Assembly (NCBI RefSeq): GCF_042186555.1
Contig: NC_133332.1
Location: 232,916,515 to 232,980,514, forward strand
Direction: 5' to 3'
Length of the DNA stretch: 64,000 nt
Origin: Aquarana catesbeiana
Taxonomy: Eukaryota; Chordata; Amphibia; Anura; Ranidae
Shown: positions 54,352 to 64,000 of the stretch, piece by piece
Layout: each line of letters begins with the position of its first letter
Numbering within the stretch: the first letter of the stretch is position 1
Notes under the pieces: generated by a model
Database searches by the model: none
Told to the model about the DNA's origin: nothing
The model's input: only the letters and a program-made list of their open reading frames with translations
Made by a program: the position numbers and the translations under genes

Positions 54352-55355
54352 GAACAAAAAGAGGAGGTTTGTTGGGACTTTATATGAAGCACAGCTAAAA
54401 GTATTGAATGAGCAATCACATGTTAATGGATTTGAAATAATTTATACATAGAATAATGAAATAACATGATAAGCAAGAATATTTTCTTCACAATTTATTG
54501 TCCATAATGACAACATAATTCGCAGTATAATAGTAATTTCATAAAATGTAATTAATCATCATAATTGAGTTAATGGGGACAAAATTCATAATTATCGATC
54601 TCAGAATCACGTGATTGCGATGGTGTAGCATAAGGCTGGGGCTCTACGCGTTTCGTGGAGATATCCACTCATCAGGAGCAGTAGTAATATGTATCGATCT
54701 ATATTGAGAAAAAATCGCAGTGTGAACAGATGGTTGGCACGGGGGGGGAGGGGGGTAAGGGAGGAGGCAGAGGAGGAAGTGGAAATATTTTCCAGACACT
54801 CTTGCCTACAAAAAGTTGCATATGTAAAAAGATGTTATTGGATGGCCTGGGTACCCCGGATAGCATCTGCAGGGTGCTGAGGCCGCAGATCCCTGGCCGC
54901 ACTGAGGCAAAAAGAGTGCAAAAGACATCAGTGATAATGTGATCCCCAATTAGAAGTTGCATCTGGTGCAGGTTGTATAATAGTGCCAATAGATTCCTGT
55001 GAATAGGAACATGGTAAAAGTAAATATGTGTAAATAGAGCTGCACAAGGTGCATTGAGGAATTCAAACCAAGAAGGGTAGGTGATGGTATCAAGAGCTGG
55101 GTGGGTGGGGGGCTAAAAACATTAGAAGATAAGAGTCCACAACAAGTCAAAGAACTGAGAATAGCATGTAGCCAATTAAACCACATAGTGAACTTATGAA
55201 CGACACGTTATTAACTTGAACTGAGACCACCCAGTGTGTTGGGGTATGAGGTGAAAATGGTATGTGCTCCACCTAGGTGCTAACCTATATAGCCACAGGT
55301 GTGCTGCCAACGTCGTGCTGCGTAATCGGGGGTGTCAATGCCTGGACACAAAGCG
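54352..55355 (-). mobile_element. Penelope-like element with 16-bp duplication and hammerhead ribozyme
   Basis: CATGTACTGTGACATA occurs at 54336-54351 and again at 55356-55371, duplicated from the Tc1 transposase. The 1004-bp insert holds a complete hammerhead core on the minus strand at 54641-54679. No RT/GIY-YIG coding region, so it is an internally deleted or 5'-truncated copy. G-rich block GGGGGGGGAGGGGGGTAAGG at 54740. Confidence 0.85.
54641..54679 (-). ncRNA. Type I hammerhead ribozyme (39 nt, all core nucleotides present)
   Basis: Minus strand: stem I 5' GCUC, core CUGAUGA, stem II GUGGA-UAUC-UCCAC (5 bp), core GAAA, a very short CGC-G stem III segment, cleavage triplet GUA, then stem I 3' GAGC. 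Minimal hammerheads with such short stem III are known from Penelope-like retroelements and are thought to act poorly as monomers and better as dimers. Its place inside an insertion with target duplication supports that reading. Confidence 0.8.
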
Positions 55356-55662
55356 CATGTACTGTGACATACTGAAGCAGAACATGATCCCCTCCCTTTA
55401 GAGACTGAGACCCCAAGCACACCTCCAAGACAACCACTGCCTTGCTAAAGAAGCTGATGGACTGGCCAAGTATGTCTCCAGACCTAAACCCTATTGAGCA
55501 TCTGTGGGGCAACCTCAAAGGGAAGATGGAGGAGGGCAAGGTCTCTAACTTCCACCAGCTCCGTGATGTCATCATGGAGGAGTAGAAGAGGACTCCAGTG
55601 GCAAACTGTGAAGCTCTGGTGAACTCCATGCCCAAGAGGCTTAAGGCAGTGCTGGAAAATAA

Positions 55663-55664
<2 letters not shown>

Positions 55665-55698
<34 letters not shown>

Positions 55699-55700
55699 GA
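55665..55700. repeat. (TG)n microsatellite
   Basis: GT/TG dinucleotides with TATA interruptions, at the truncated edge of the Tc1. Confidence 0.95.
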
Positions 55701-57594
55701 TATACACACTTTATGTGCTTGGGGCAGCCATACCTGCTCATTACATATGCAGGCTCTGTGTTGTGCAGTGACGCCCTCTGTGGGTTATATTTGGCCTGGC
55801 AGTGAGTTATATCAGCGGTCAGGAAGGGCTAAACTACATAGGATTTGAATTCTGAGATTTTAATCTTAAACTACTGTGAGATTTACCCTCCTCCTGCTGG
55901 CAGTCACCTCATTGGTGATTAATTGCTGGGGGCAGAAAGTGATCACTAAACTGATAGAACAAATGGTTCTTGTAGAGTAAGCTACACAACTAACATGCAG
56001 TAGCACATGATTGGAGCCTTATGTGATACTCATTGTATTATATTTATTGTTATGTTATATGTTATATTATATCCTTATGTGATAATGCAACGTTTATTGC
56101 TGCTAAATGTTTTTTTGTGTAGCTTACACCATTTGTCCCATCTGCATAGCGATCAACTGCCACTCCTAGGGATTAATCACTAGCAGTTTAAGTAGCACAA
56201 CTGAACTATTAAGCGTCTCCATTGTAGCAGAAATACTTTATTAAAATTATGGAACAGCAAGCTTGTTAAAATGTATTAGGTCGGAAATTTTTCAAGTGAA
56301 AATTTCCAATACTAGCTCCAGTCTGAGCATAGGCTGCAGTTCTCTAATTAGGGGTTGCTAATCACAATTGGTGATATAAAGATGACCACTAGAGGGAGCA
56401 TTTACAAAATAGAATATGGAATACAATTATCCAAATGTAGACCAGCCGCCAATCAAAACCCATGGAAGTGTATAAAACTACTTTAAAGTGTTCATTGCTT
56501 AAAATGTGCACTTAAAAAAAAAAAAAAAAAACTAGTTTCCGTTTTAAAGGCTGCTTGATGTTGGGTACTACACACAGTCCTTTTTTTTTTTTTTTTTTTT
56601 TTTTTTTCAGGCGCTTTGAAAAATGAGGCCAAGCCGCAATGATGGCACTTCCATCGCTGCATTTCAAATTTTTGTGTATTCTGGTTGGCTGGCTCGATGC
56701 GGCTCTTATCCCTAAGAGACGATACATATATATTAAGCCAGACAGTGTGAGCCAGTTTTTGCATGCATATATGAAGCATGCAGACATAAGTAGGTCATGA
56801 TGGAGATGATATAGATACATTGTACGCTTACGGCGTTAGTTCATTTAGGATGTCTGTACGCTTTGTAGGTGAAATATTTCTAGGGTTGTTTTTAGTAAAA
56901 AATGTAAAATGTATATTTAAACATTTATTTTTTTTTTGATTGAGTTGTAGCCCTACTACCTAGGACAGCGTACTTGACAGTATTATGGCGTTAAAGTGGA
57001 CCTATCATTTAAAATTTACACTTCTCATTAAAGTAGATGTAAATATGGGACATCATGCAGTCCTGTATAAAGTTCACTGATTTGATATCTCTCGACTCTT
57101 ACCTGGAGATCCTGCCAATCACAGCATTTCTTTTTGCAGATTGACAACACTAAGCCATTGCCTTGCAGTAGGCAGCCTACCACCTGCTCTCCTTTAGTGG
57201 AAGCCAAGTTGAGGCACAGCGTTCTTCTAGTCTGCCAGTTGTTAGAACACGCCAGCCAGCATAAATGCCCAGCCGTGTCCGCTGTAGTACCTACCTACAT
57301 GTATTCCTGGCGTCCACAAATCAGGAGACTGAGACGTGCATAATGTACACAATTACTTTGATCAATTTGGGTCAGCATTACAAAATACTAATATTTGAAT
57401 ACAAAATGTATCTCTTTTTTTAATATAATTAAAAGGCTGTTCTACAGTTCCGAGCCTAGGTATCTAAATACATAATAACAAAAAGCCTTGTCCGTTGCCC
57501 ATAGTGCAGTGTTCTGAATGAGGGAGAACCTCAGAATGAGCATGACGAATGAGCAATAACTGCAGAATGAACAGGTTGCATATTTTTTTGGTCC
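55701..57594. other. No gene recognised; T tracts
   Basis: Poly-A at 56514-56530 and T27 at 56581-56607; the 100-codon minus-strand frames across them are low-complexity. TGTGTAGCTTACACC near 56116 and GTAAGCTACACAAC near 55977 form an inverted pair that, with AGTGATCACTA/GGGATTAATCACT nearby, may mark a decayed short transposon (about 55860-56200). Nothing else recognised. Confidence 0.4.
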
Positions 57595-57910
57595 ACAGAT
57601 AGGCTGGGTGTAGATGTGCGGCAAGATTTGCATCTCCACACCACCTGTTTTCACCCCGTAAATACCGCACTACCGTTCCCTAATTGTGTGTATTGCACAT
57701 GGTTGTGGTGCAGCCCTATTCGTTTGAATGGGTTGTGTTTGGTGGCGGTACTGCCTGCCCAATGAGGCGAGGTGGGCATAACTTTGCCGCAAAGCATCAC
57801 AGCTGTGGCATATGAACACCCAGATCTGCTGCCTATGCAGCTTAAGGGGAGGCAGTTGGGGGATTGGTAAAAACATGTCTCGAGCACAAACTGCAAGTCC
57901 TAAATGAGCC
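57595..57910. mobile_element. Short DNA transposon remnant
   Basis: Uninterrupted relative of the split element at 24579-25560: GCACTACCGTTCCC, GTGTATTGCACATGG, TCGTTTGAATGGGTTG, then CTGCTGCCTATGCAGC and a GGGGGATTGGTAAAAACATG block. Confidence 0.6.
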
Positions 57911-58824
57911 TAAACAAAGTGTAAAGCTTGCCATACCCTTATAGTGTTTTGTGTTGTTTTTTTTTTTCTCTAATTGGGGGATGTTGAGCAGAAGGTTGCT
58001 GATAAGTGAATTTCGGCTTGTTCTAGCTTTTCCATAGACTGTGATCAGTTGTACAGTGACCAGGATAACCATACAGGTATGGCGGAATGCGCAATCCATA
58101 TTATTGCCGTCATACTAGCCCTTCGCCATCTCCTGAGTGTTCTGTTTTAGGCTACACAACCCCTTTAAGAAGAAATCTACATTGGGAGTCTTCTGTCCTC
58201 TGATTAGGATGTAGAGTGGGCGGTGTGGCCTGGTTTGGTCGGACGCACCTGGCAGATGGAATTCTGGGAAATGCTTCCACGGATTGGAGATTCGGGGCTA
58301 TTATCCACAGGCAGTAATCACTCAGCTGGGTTAGCCGGAACCTGTAATCTGCAGATTATTAGGCAACAGACAGCATTATTGTTTGCAGCCGCAATCCTAT
58401 TCCTGCTAACGGGAACAAGGCCTTCTGTTAGTTTAAAGGGGACTCCGCACATAAAGTGACCATAGAACCCCATTATACTGACATACATCTCCTTCTGTAC
58501 AAGACACTGATCATTTTCACAGCAATCAGCGTCTATCGCTGTCATCGGAAGAATTTCTGCTCCTGCTCATTCACACTCCTTGTCCGAATGCTATAAGTGA
58601 ACAGGGGGGGATGGGGGGGCAAGTAGATCTCTCGCATAGTGCAAGTGCAATGGGGCATTCTGTGCTTGACTCCGGCATGAGCAGCAAACATGATTTAGTG
58701 GTATGGGTGGTAACAGGTCTATAAAGCTTGAGTTGTTGGGTTTTTAAGTTGATCAGATGGCAGATCTTTGACTACAAGGAAATCTGAGTGTCCATGGAGT
58801 GCAATGGCCTAAAATGGCTTTTTT
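57911..58824. other. No gene recognised
   Basis: Includes G7ATGG7 near 58605-58618. Frames of 75-85 codons lack motifs. The part around 58150-58450 is apparently single-copy. Confidence 0.4.
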
Positions 58825-58990
58825 TAAGTGTTATTAAACCCAGGACCCTGCATTTTCTATATCTGGTCTCCGGGGTTCTTTTTTTTTTTTTTTTTTTTTG
58901 AAGCACGTGATTAGAGCCCGAGGCTCTATTGGCTTCAAAAAAGGGTGGGCTTGGGGCGCATGTCATGCTAAAAGATGAATTTCCTCTTCA
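58825..58990. mobile_element. Fragment of the TTAAAGTGTTA-type transposon
   Basis: TTTAAGTGTTATTAAACCCA, then GGACCCTGCATTTTCTATAT and CTGGTCTCC, matching the complement of the right end of 47382-47936. T20 tract at 58880. Confidence 0.65.
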
Positions 58991-59144
58991 TGTTCAGCTT
59001 TCTAGCAGAAGCCTGAAGGTTTTGTGCCAATATTGACTGTTATTTTTAACTGTTCATAATTCCCTCTACCTGGACTAAAGCCCCTGTTCCAGCTTAAGAA
59101 AAACAGCGCCAAAGCATGATGCTGCCACCACCATGCTTCACTGT

Positions 59145-59406
59145 GGGTATGATGTTCTTTTGGTGATGTCCAGTGTTGTTTTTGCACCAAACATATCTTT
59201 TGGAATTATGGCCAAAAAGTTCAACCTTGGTTTTCATCAGACCATAACACCTTTTCCCACATGCTTTTGGGAGACTTCAGATGTGTTTTTGCAAAATTTA
59301 GCCAGGCTTGGATGTTTTTTCTTCCTAAGAAAAGGTTCCGTCTTGCTACTCTACCCCATAGCCCAGACATATGAAGAATACAGGAGATTGTTGTCACATG
59401 TACCAC
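59145..59406 (-). pseudogene. Tc1-like transposase fragment, family C
   Basis: Minus strand 59406-59221 is open: TTISCILHMSGLWGRVARRN, then FAKTHLKSPKSMWEKVLWSD and ENQG. WSDE carries the first catalytic Asp (59236-59238). The lysine after it is followed by a frame break. A further KHGGGSI-type stretch (complement of CACCACCATGCTTCACTG near 59127) continues in another frame. The second Asp and Glu are not present. Confidence 0.85.
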
Positions 59407-59441
59407 TCAGCCAGTACTTGCCAGATAATGCTGCAGCTCCT

Positions 59442-60560
59442 TTAACCACTTGCCCACTGGGCACTTAAACCCTTTTTCTAACCAGACCAATTTTCAGCTT
59501 TCGGTGCTCTCACATTTTGAATGAAAATTACTCCGTCATGCAACACGGTACCCATATGACACTTTTGTTCTTTTTTTTCACACAAATAGAGCTTTCTTTT
59601 GGTGGTATTTATTCACCGCTGGGTTTTTTTATTTTTTGCGCTATAAAAGAAAAAAGACTGAAAAATCTGTAAAAAAAATAAATAAATGCATTTTCTTTGT
59701 TTCTGTTATAAAATTTTGCAAATTAGTTAATTTTGACGAAAATTTATGAAGAAAAAATATACTGCTACATATTTTTGGTAAAAATAACCCAAATTGGTGT
59801 ATATTATTTGGTCTTTGTGAAAGTTATAGAGTCTACAAGCTATGGTGCCAATCACTGAAAATTCCAAGGTATTTAGTAAAAGGCATGGTGAGTTTTTTTT
59901 GAAGTTGCAATTTTTTTTCCCACAATTCTTTGCAAAATCAAGATTTTTTTTTTTCCACAAAATTCTCATATTAGCAGGTTATTTCTCACACACAGCATAT
60001 GCATAGCACAAATTACACCCCAAAACACATTCTGCTACTCCTCCAGAGTATGGAGACTACGTGTGTGACTTTTACACAGCGTGGCCACATAGAGAGGCCC
60101 AACATGTAGGGAGCACCTTCAGGCATTTTAGGACTACCTCTTACACTTTTGAAGGCCCTGGAGCACCAGGACAATTGAAACGCCCCACAATATGTCCCCA
60201 TTTTGGAAAGAAAACACCCCGACTTATAATGCATAAGGAGTCTTTAGAACATGTCATTTTTTTTTTCTACAAGTTTTTGGAAAATGTGGAAAGAAAATGA
60301 AAACTTTTTTTTTTTTTTTTTCTTTTTTTTTTCTTTACACAAAGTTGTCCATTTATACAATATTTCTAACACATAGCATGTACATACCAAAAATTGCACC
60401 CCAAAATAGATTCTCCTACTCCTCCTGAGTATAGCGATACCATGTGGGAGACTTTTCTACAGCCTTGCCACATACAGAGGCCCAACATGCAGGGAGCACA
60501 TCAGGCGTTCTAGGGACATACATTTCTCAAATCTAATTTGACTGCCTATTACACTTTTGT
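59442..60560 (+). mobile_element. F2 element copy with an internal tandem duplication
   Basis: Left end TTAACCACTTGCCCACTGGG inserted in the Tc1. Landmarks ACACAAATAGAGCTTTC and CACCGCTGGGTTTTTTTATT. A segment of about 130 bp (GCACAAATTACACCCCAAAA ... GGCCCAACATGTAGGGAGCA) occurs at 59995-60122 and again at 60365-60500. The right end is not clear. Confidence 0.7.
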
Positions 60561-60784
60561 AAGGCACTGTAGTGGCATGGATGAGAACTGATATGGCATG
60601 AGTGGGGATGGATGAGCCGTGGATGGGGATGGTTGAGCCAAACATGTGTATGGCTGAGTATTGCTGGGGGGGATGGGATGGCTGAGCATGGATGGATGGA
60701 TGAGTATTGCTGAGTATGGATGGCTGAGCATTGATGGATGGATGAGTATTGCTGAGTATATATGGCTGAGCATGGATGGATATA
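60561..60784. repeat. GGATGG/GGCTGAGTATTGCTGA minisatellite
   Basis: Degenerate units of about 10-25 bp built from ATGGATGGATGAGTATTGCT and GGCTGAGCATGG. Short array. Confidence 0.85.
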
Positions 60785-61038
60785 TTTTATATAGTTGACA
60801 GTAGATCTAAAGGAAATTGTACAATCAGATTGTATAGTGTATGATCAGTTTAAGGGAGGAGGCAGTGCAACTAAGAGAAGAGAGGAGGGTTGAGTGGCTT
60901 TGGGGGGGGGGGGGCGACATGCCACTAAAGAAGAGATAAGGGATGGCACTGCTAACAGATATAGCAGGGGCACAGCATGGTTAAAGCTGCCCGCACATGC
61001 TACACTTTAACTGTACAATTTCCTCCAAATGTAGTAGT

Positions 61039-61076
<38 letters not shown>

Positions 61077-61308
61077 GCAGCGCAGGATCTGTTATACGTG
61101 TTTTGACAGAATGACATGGATTTTTTAGAGCCCTCACACTGCAGCATTGGTAACTATGAAGAGATTGTACAGTCAAGATTGTAATGTGTGTGACCAGTTT
61201 AGCATAGAAGATGAGACATATGAAAAGAGACAGCGGCATAAGATCGCAGTGGTAGTGGATACAGAAAGGAGACTGCAGAAGATTACACAAGCACGAGACA
61301 ATCACCAC
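60785..61308 (-). mobile_element. Dispersed 0.5-kb repeat (inverted copy of 46155-46640)
   Basis: TAGTTGACAGTAGATC at the left through GCTACACTTTAACTGTACAA, an (ATT)n tract at 61036-61076, GCAGCGCAGGATCTG and CACAAGCACGAGACAATCAC at the right: the reverse complement of the copy at 46155. Confidence 0.8.
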
Positions 61309-61635
61309 GGGATGCACCAATACCATTTTTTTTTTTTTTTACGAGTACGAATACCGATGCACTAAAAAAGCAAACAAAAAAAGTTTTAATTGTTTATCAT
61401 TTATAAAATAGACGTGAACAAAAGGAAAAAAAGCAGGAAAATAATAAATGGAGGAGAATAGGGAGTTAATTTAGGCTGATTAGAGTAAATTGAGGGTTAT
61501 TCAGGGGTTAAAGAGAGGAACATTTGTTCATCGCTTTGATCTGCAGATGAAGAAACCGAAATATACAAAAAGAAACAATGTTTCTTTTTATTTTAGTGTT
61601 TCAGGGCTGAGCAATGTTGGTAATAAATATTGCTG

Positions 61636-61667
<32 letters not shown>

Positions 61668-61829
61668 TTTTTGTTTTTTGACAGCTCCAATTACCAAACT
61701 TCTTTAACACTGGGGAGACCCACTGACAGCTCAAAGAACCGAGCCTGAAAGTATCAGTGCATTTGCACAAGTACCGATACTTGTGCAAATACTCGTTATC
61801 GATACCGATACTAGTGTCGGTGCAACCCT
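61309..61829. mobile_element. hAT-like non-autonomous element (GGGATGCACCAATACC ends)
   Basis: Left GGGATGCACCAATACC, right GTGTCGGTGCAACCCT: inverted, typical of hAT-type GGG.TGCACCGATAC termini. Inner CGATACTTGTGCAAATAC words near the right end. T tracts at 61327 and 61637. About 520 bp, no transposase. Confidence 0.75.
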
Positions 61830-62231
61830 TGTATATCTAATGCCTTGGAAATTCTTTTGTACCCTTCTCCTGACTGATACCTTTTAACAATGAGATCCCT
61901 CTGATGCTTTGGGAGCTCTCTGCGGACCATGGCTTTTGCTGTAGGAATCGACGATGAAAATGTCAGGAAAGACCTACTAGAACAGCTGAACTTTTTTGGG
62001 GGTTAATCAGAGGCACATTAAATGATGGCAGGTGTGTACTGACTCTTATTTTAACATGAGTTTGAATGTGATTGCTTAATTCTGAACACAGCTACATCCC
62101 CAGTTATAAGAAGGTGTGCACACTTATGCAACCACATAATAATTTTTTTTTTTTTTTTTTACTCCCACCCCCCACCCCAAAAGATTTCTGTTTTGTTTTT
62201 CAATTGAGTTGTACAGTTTTTTTAAGTAACA

Positions 62232-63102
62232 CTAACCACTTCCAGTCCGCCCACTGCATATATACTGCGGCAGGGCAGCCCGGCTTTGCAAAATCATGTA
62301 CCTGTACGTTATTTTGGGCACGCAGTGTAGGGGGGGGGGCGTGCGCGCCACCACGACCCGCCAATCGTTCAGTGGGGAGACAGAGCAGCAGTCTGCCTAT
62401 GTAAACAAGGCAGACAACTGATCTGTCAGGGAGCAAAATAGATCTTGTGTTTCAGCTAAGCTGAAAGGTGGATCTCTTTTTTCCACCAGTGTATCTGTCC
62501 CCCACACAGTTAGTAAGCTGGTGTTAACCCCTTCCCTGCCAGTGTCATTTATACAGTGTCTGCATTTTTTTTAGCACTGATCACTGTATTGGTGTCACTA
62601 ATCCCCAAAAAGTGTCACTTTGTGTCAAACTTGTCCACCGCAATGTCGCAGCCCTGCTAAAAATCGCTGATCAACGCCATTACTAGTAACAAAAATAAAT
62701 AAAAATGCCATAAATCTATTCCGTAGTTTGTAGACACGATAACTTTTGCGCTAACCAATCAATATACGCTTATTGGGATTTTTTCCCAAAAATATGTAGC
62801 AGAATACATATTGGCCTAAGCTGATAAAATTAGATTGTTACATTTTTTTTTTTTTATTGGAAATGTTTAATAGCAGAAAGCAAAAAATATAATTTTTTTA
62901 TTCAAAATTGTTGGTCTTTTTTGTTTATAGCGCCAAAAATAAAAACCGCAGAGGTGATCAAATGCCACCAAAGAAAGCTCTGTTTGTGGGTAAAAAAGGA
63001 CGTCAATTTTATTTGGGGGCAGTGTTGCATGACTGTGTTACAGCAACGCAAAAAATGACCTCGTCAGGAAGGGATAAAACCTTCTGGAGCTGAAGTGGTT
63101 AA
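62232..63102 (-). mobile_element. F1 non-autonomous DNA transposon
   Basis: CTAACCACTTCCAGTCCGCC at the left, GGAGCTGAAGTGGTTAA at the right (63102). Same orientation as 16009-16943 with the same internal landmarks (CCAATCAATATACGCTTATT, GCCACCAAAGAAAGCTC). It interrupts the leader of the family C Tc1. 871 bp. Confidence 0.8.
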
Positions 63103-63184
63103 GGTTCCGAAATGATTTATCTTTGTCTCATCACAGAATCCTGACATTTTAACAGGAGTGTATAGACTTTTTATATCCATTGTA

Positions 63185-64000
63185 TAAGACGGCAGTTTCC
63201 AACAATGTAAAACAAATATAGTATACCTACAGTAGAGTACGCTGAAATGTAGTAAACCGCCCCTGTTGAGTGAACCCAAATACAGGCATCCATCAAAAAA
63301 TTCCTGAAAGATCCAGAGGCAGGGAGAGCTTGTGCTTTTGAAACAGACTTGCTGGGTGGATCACCAGATGCAAATAGAAAAAAGAGCCTAAAATAGTAAA
63401 CTAATACAGCCATCACATCTAAGAATACAATATAATAAATGTTTGCTTTTACTTCTTTAAATCGCCAACCCAAAACAAATCTGATGCTCGGGGTCAGCAA
63501 CTCGTTGATCGCGTTCTGGGCTTGCCAACCCGCCATCCCAGAGCATGAGGTCGTGGGCCATGGGTTGAGCACCTATGCAGTAGGGTTTTCCATTAAAGAG
63601 ACCCAGTCATGTCAACAAAAATCTTCCCATAATATTATTATATATGTGCATCTAATGTACGTTATACATGTTATTTACCTGTAAAAACCTCCCTTGTGTA
63701 GACATCGAACCCCTGAAGACTGCTCTTGGGCACTGCCATCTTGGATGTGATGTCAGCAGCCCCAGCAGACTCGGAGCTGCCACTCAAGTGACCCCCTATA
63801 GCAGCAGTCTCCAAAATGCGGCCAGATGCAGGCTTTTGCTTGCTTTTATTTGGCCCTTGGGATGCTATTTCATTCATTGATACCAACAATGGGGCTTAAT
63901 TCCGCCTCACTGACCCCTATGAAGGGGCACAATTTCATCTAGTGACACCCATAATGGGGCAAAATTTCCCAATGACACGAACGATGGAGCACAATTCCTC
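63185..64000. other. No gene recognised; possible hAT-type fragment at the right
   Basis: 63420-63600 looks single-copy and CpG-containing, but matches nothing I know. From 63800 CAGTCTCCAAAATGCGGCC and TTTGGCCCTTGGG resemble GGCC-rich hAT/Charlie-type ends, and (C/T)AATGGGGC(A/T) words repeat to the window end. Confidence 0.4.

Larger units (their letters stand above)
53685..55640 (+). pseudogene. Tc1-like transposase, frameshifted and interrupted
   Basis: ATG at 53685 (MAPHGKELSEDLKK). An indel near 53722 shifts the frame. 53876-54118 gives RAQRHIQRLPLGNRRMSAAS and KKACKQFADN. 54125-54350 keeps WSDETKINLFGSDGVKRVW (first Asp present) and KHGGGNIMVWGYMSAAGTGE. The Penelope-like element splits the codons after MYCDI. 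After it, the segment with the second Asp is deleted (GAGACTGAGACCCCAAGC junction), while NPIEHLWGN (55487-55513) with the Glu remains. Inactive. Confidence 0.88.
53311..55664 (+). mobile_element. Tc1-like transposon, family A, copy 4, carrying a Penelope-like insertion
   Basis: Left CAATATCTCACAAAAGTGAG (CAG decayed to CAA). Full left inverted repeat with both ACACCCC boxes. Transposase region from 53685. Cut at 54352-55355 by an insertion with a 16-bp duplication, and truncated on the right at about 55664 by a (TG)n tract, so the right inverted repeat is missing. Confidence 0.9.
59008..63184 (-). mobile_element. Tc1-like transposon, family C, in three pieces
   Basis: Pieces 59008-59441, 61830-62231 and 63103-63184 read in order as one minus-strand Tc1 element: transposase core (59080-59406), N-terminal coding part (ATGCCTTGGAAATTC at 61840), leader (GCAACCACATAAT, TTGAGTTGTACAG) and terminal GTATAGACTTTTTATATCC at 63160-63178. 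Roughly 190 bp of coding sequence are missing at the first break. Insertions: 59442-61829 (at least three elements) and 62232-63102 (F1). Confidence 0.85.
37273..64000 (+). other. abca2 intron 1 (inferred, incomplete)
   Basis: Starts with a consensus GTAAGT donor. No sequence resembling the expected second exon (WVLAFEIFIPL-type helix) was found by reading to 64000, so the intron appears to be at least 26.7 kb. It is filled with minisatellites (37.7-46.0 kb) and transposons. Inference depends on the exon call and on the window being one unbroken locus. Confidence 0.55.

Noticed and set aside
54740..54775. G-rich tract as a promoter element
   Set aside because: It lies inside a Penelope-like insertion and has no nearby gene start.
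37273..64000. Search for abca2 exon 2 and for tRNA, snRNA or rRNA genes
   Set aside because: By eye I saw no FEIFIPL-like coding segment with an acceptor and no tRNA or snRNA signatures. A tBLASTn and tRNAscan run would be decisive.

Overview
This is a vertebrate nuclear window, most likely from a neobatrachian (ranid-type) frog. The organism call is an inference from three things: the dense mix of Tc1/mariner transposons and short TTAA- or TWA-flanked elements that look frog-like to me, several Penelope-like retroelement pieces with hammerhead-ribozyme motifs, and one conserved vertebrate coding exon. I found no bacterial, rRNA, tRNA or CRISPR features.

The only host protein-coding sequence I can support is the first coding exon of abca2 (lipid transporter ABCA2) at 37207-37272 on the + strand. 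It has a good start context and a GTAAGT splice donor. The next exon is not visible, so 37273-64000 is best read as intron 1 (at least 26.7 kb). Everything left of about 36.6 kb is upstream, repeat-filled sequence.

Layout. 0-10.7 kb: a nest in which a TTAA-ended element holds a second copy of itself and a Tc1 transposon, and the Tc1 holds a foldback element at CCGG and a 3.8 kb insert with two minisatellites (31 bp and about 22 bp). 10.7-15.6 kb: an almost complete L2-clade LINE, one 1068-codon frame broken by only two TGA codons, inserted in another TTAA-ended element with a 62-bp target duplication. 15.6-30.5 kb: short DNA transposons, Penelope-like inverted repeats, a 31-bp satellite in a duplicated higher-order unit, LINE and Tc1 remnants. 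30.6-33.0 kb: a 57-bp (19-codon) satellite that keeps a 756-codon frame open. 33.3-36.3 kb: a hAT element with a perfect 8-bp duplication, a 202-bp palindrome, a Penelope-like insertion and a Tc1. 36.6-37.3 kb: abca2 promoter region and first exon. 37.7-46.0 kb: four related pyrimidine-rich minisatellites (18, 19, 39 and 32 bp), the last one split by a Tc1 that itself carries a Penelope-like element and another small transposon. 46-64 kb: dispersed elements, a 300-bp tandem repeat, a Tc1 with a Penelope-like insertion holding a textbook hammerhead core, and a second deeply nested Tc1 at 59.0-63.2 kb.

The most interesting material is (a) the Penelope-like/hammerhead family, with at least three insertions bounded by 13-16 bp target duplications; (b) the nearly intact LINE with a 2A-like NPGP motif; (c) dozens of consensus 5' splice-site sequences on the antisense strand of abca2 intron 1, made by the minisatellites; (d) the 57-bp satellite and its probable kinship with the 31-bp satellite. 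All repeat family names are by eye; none was checked against a repeat library.
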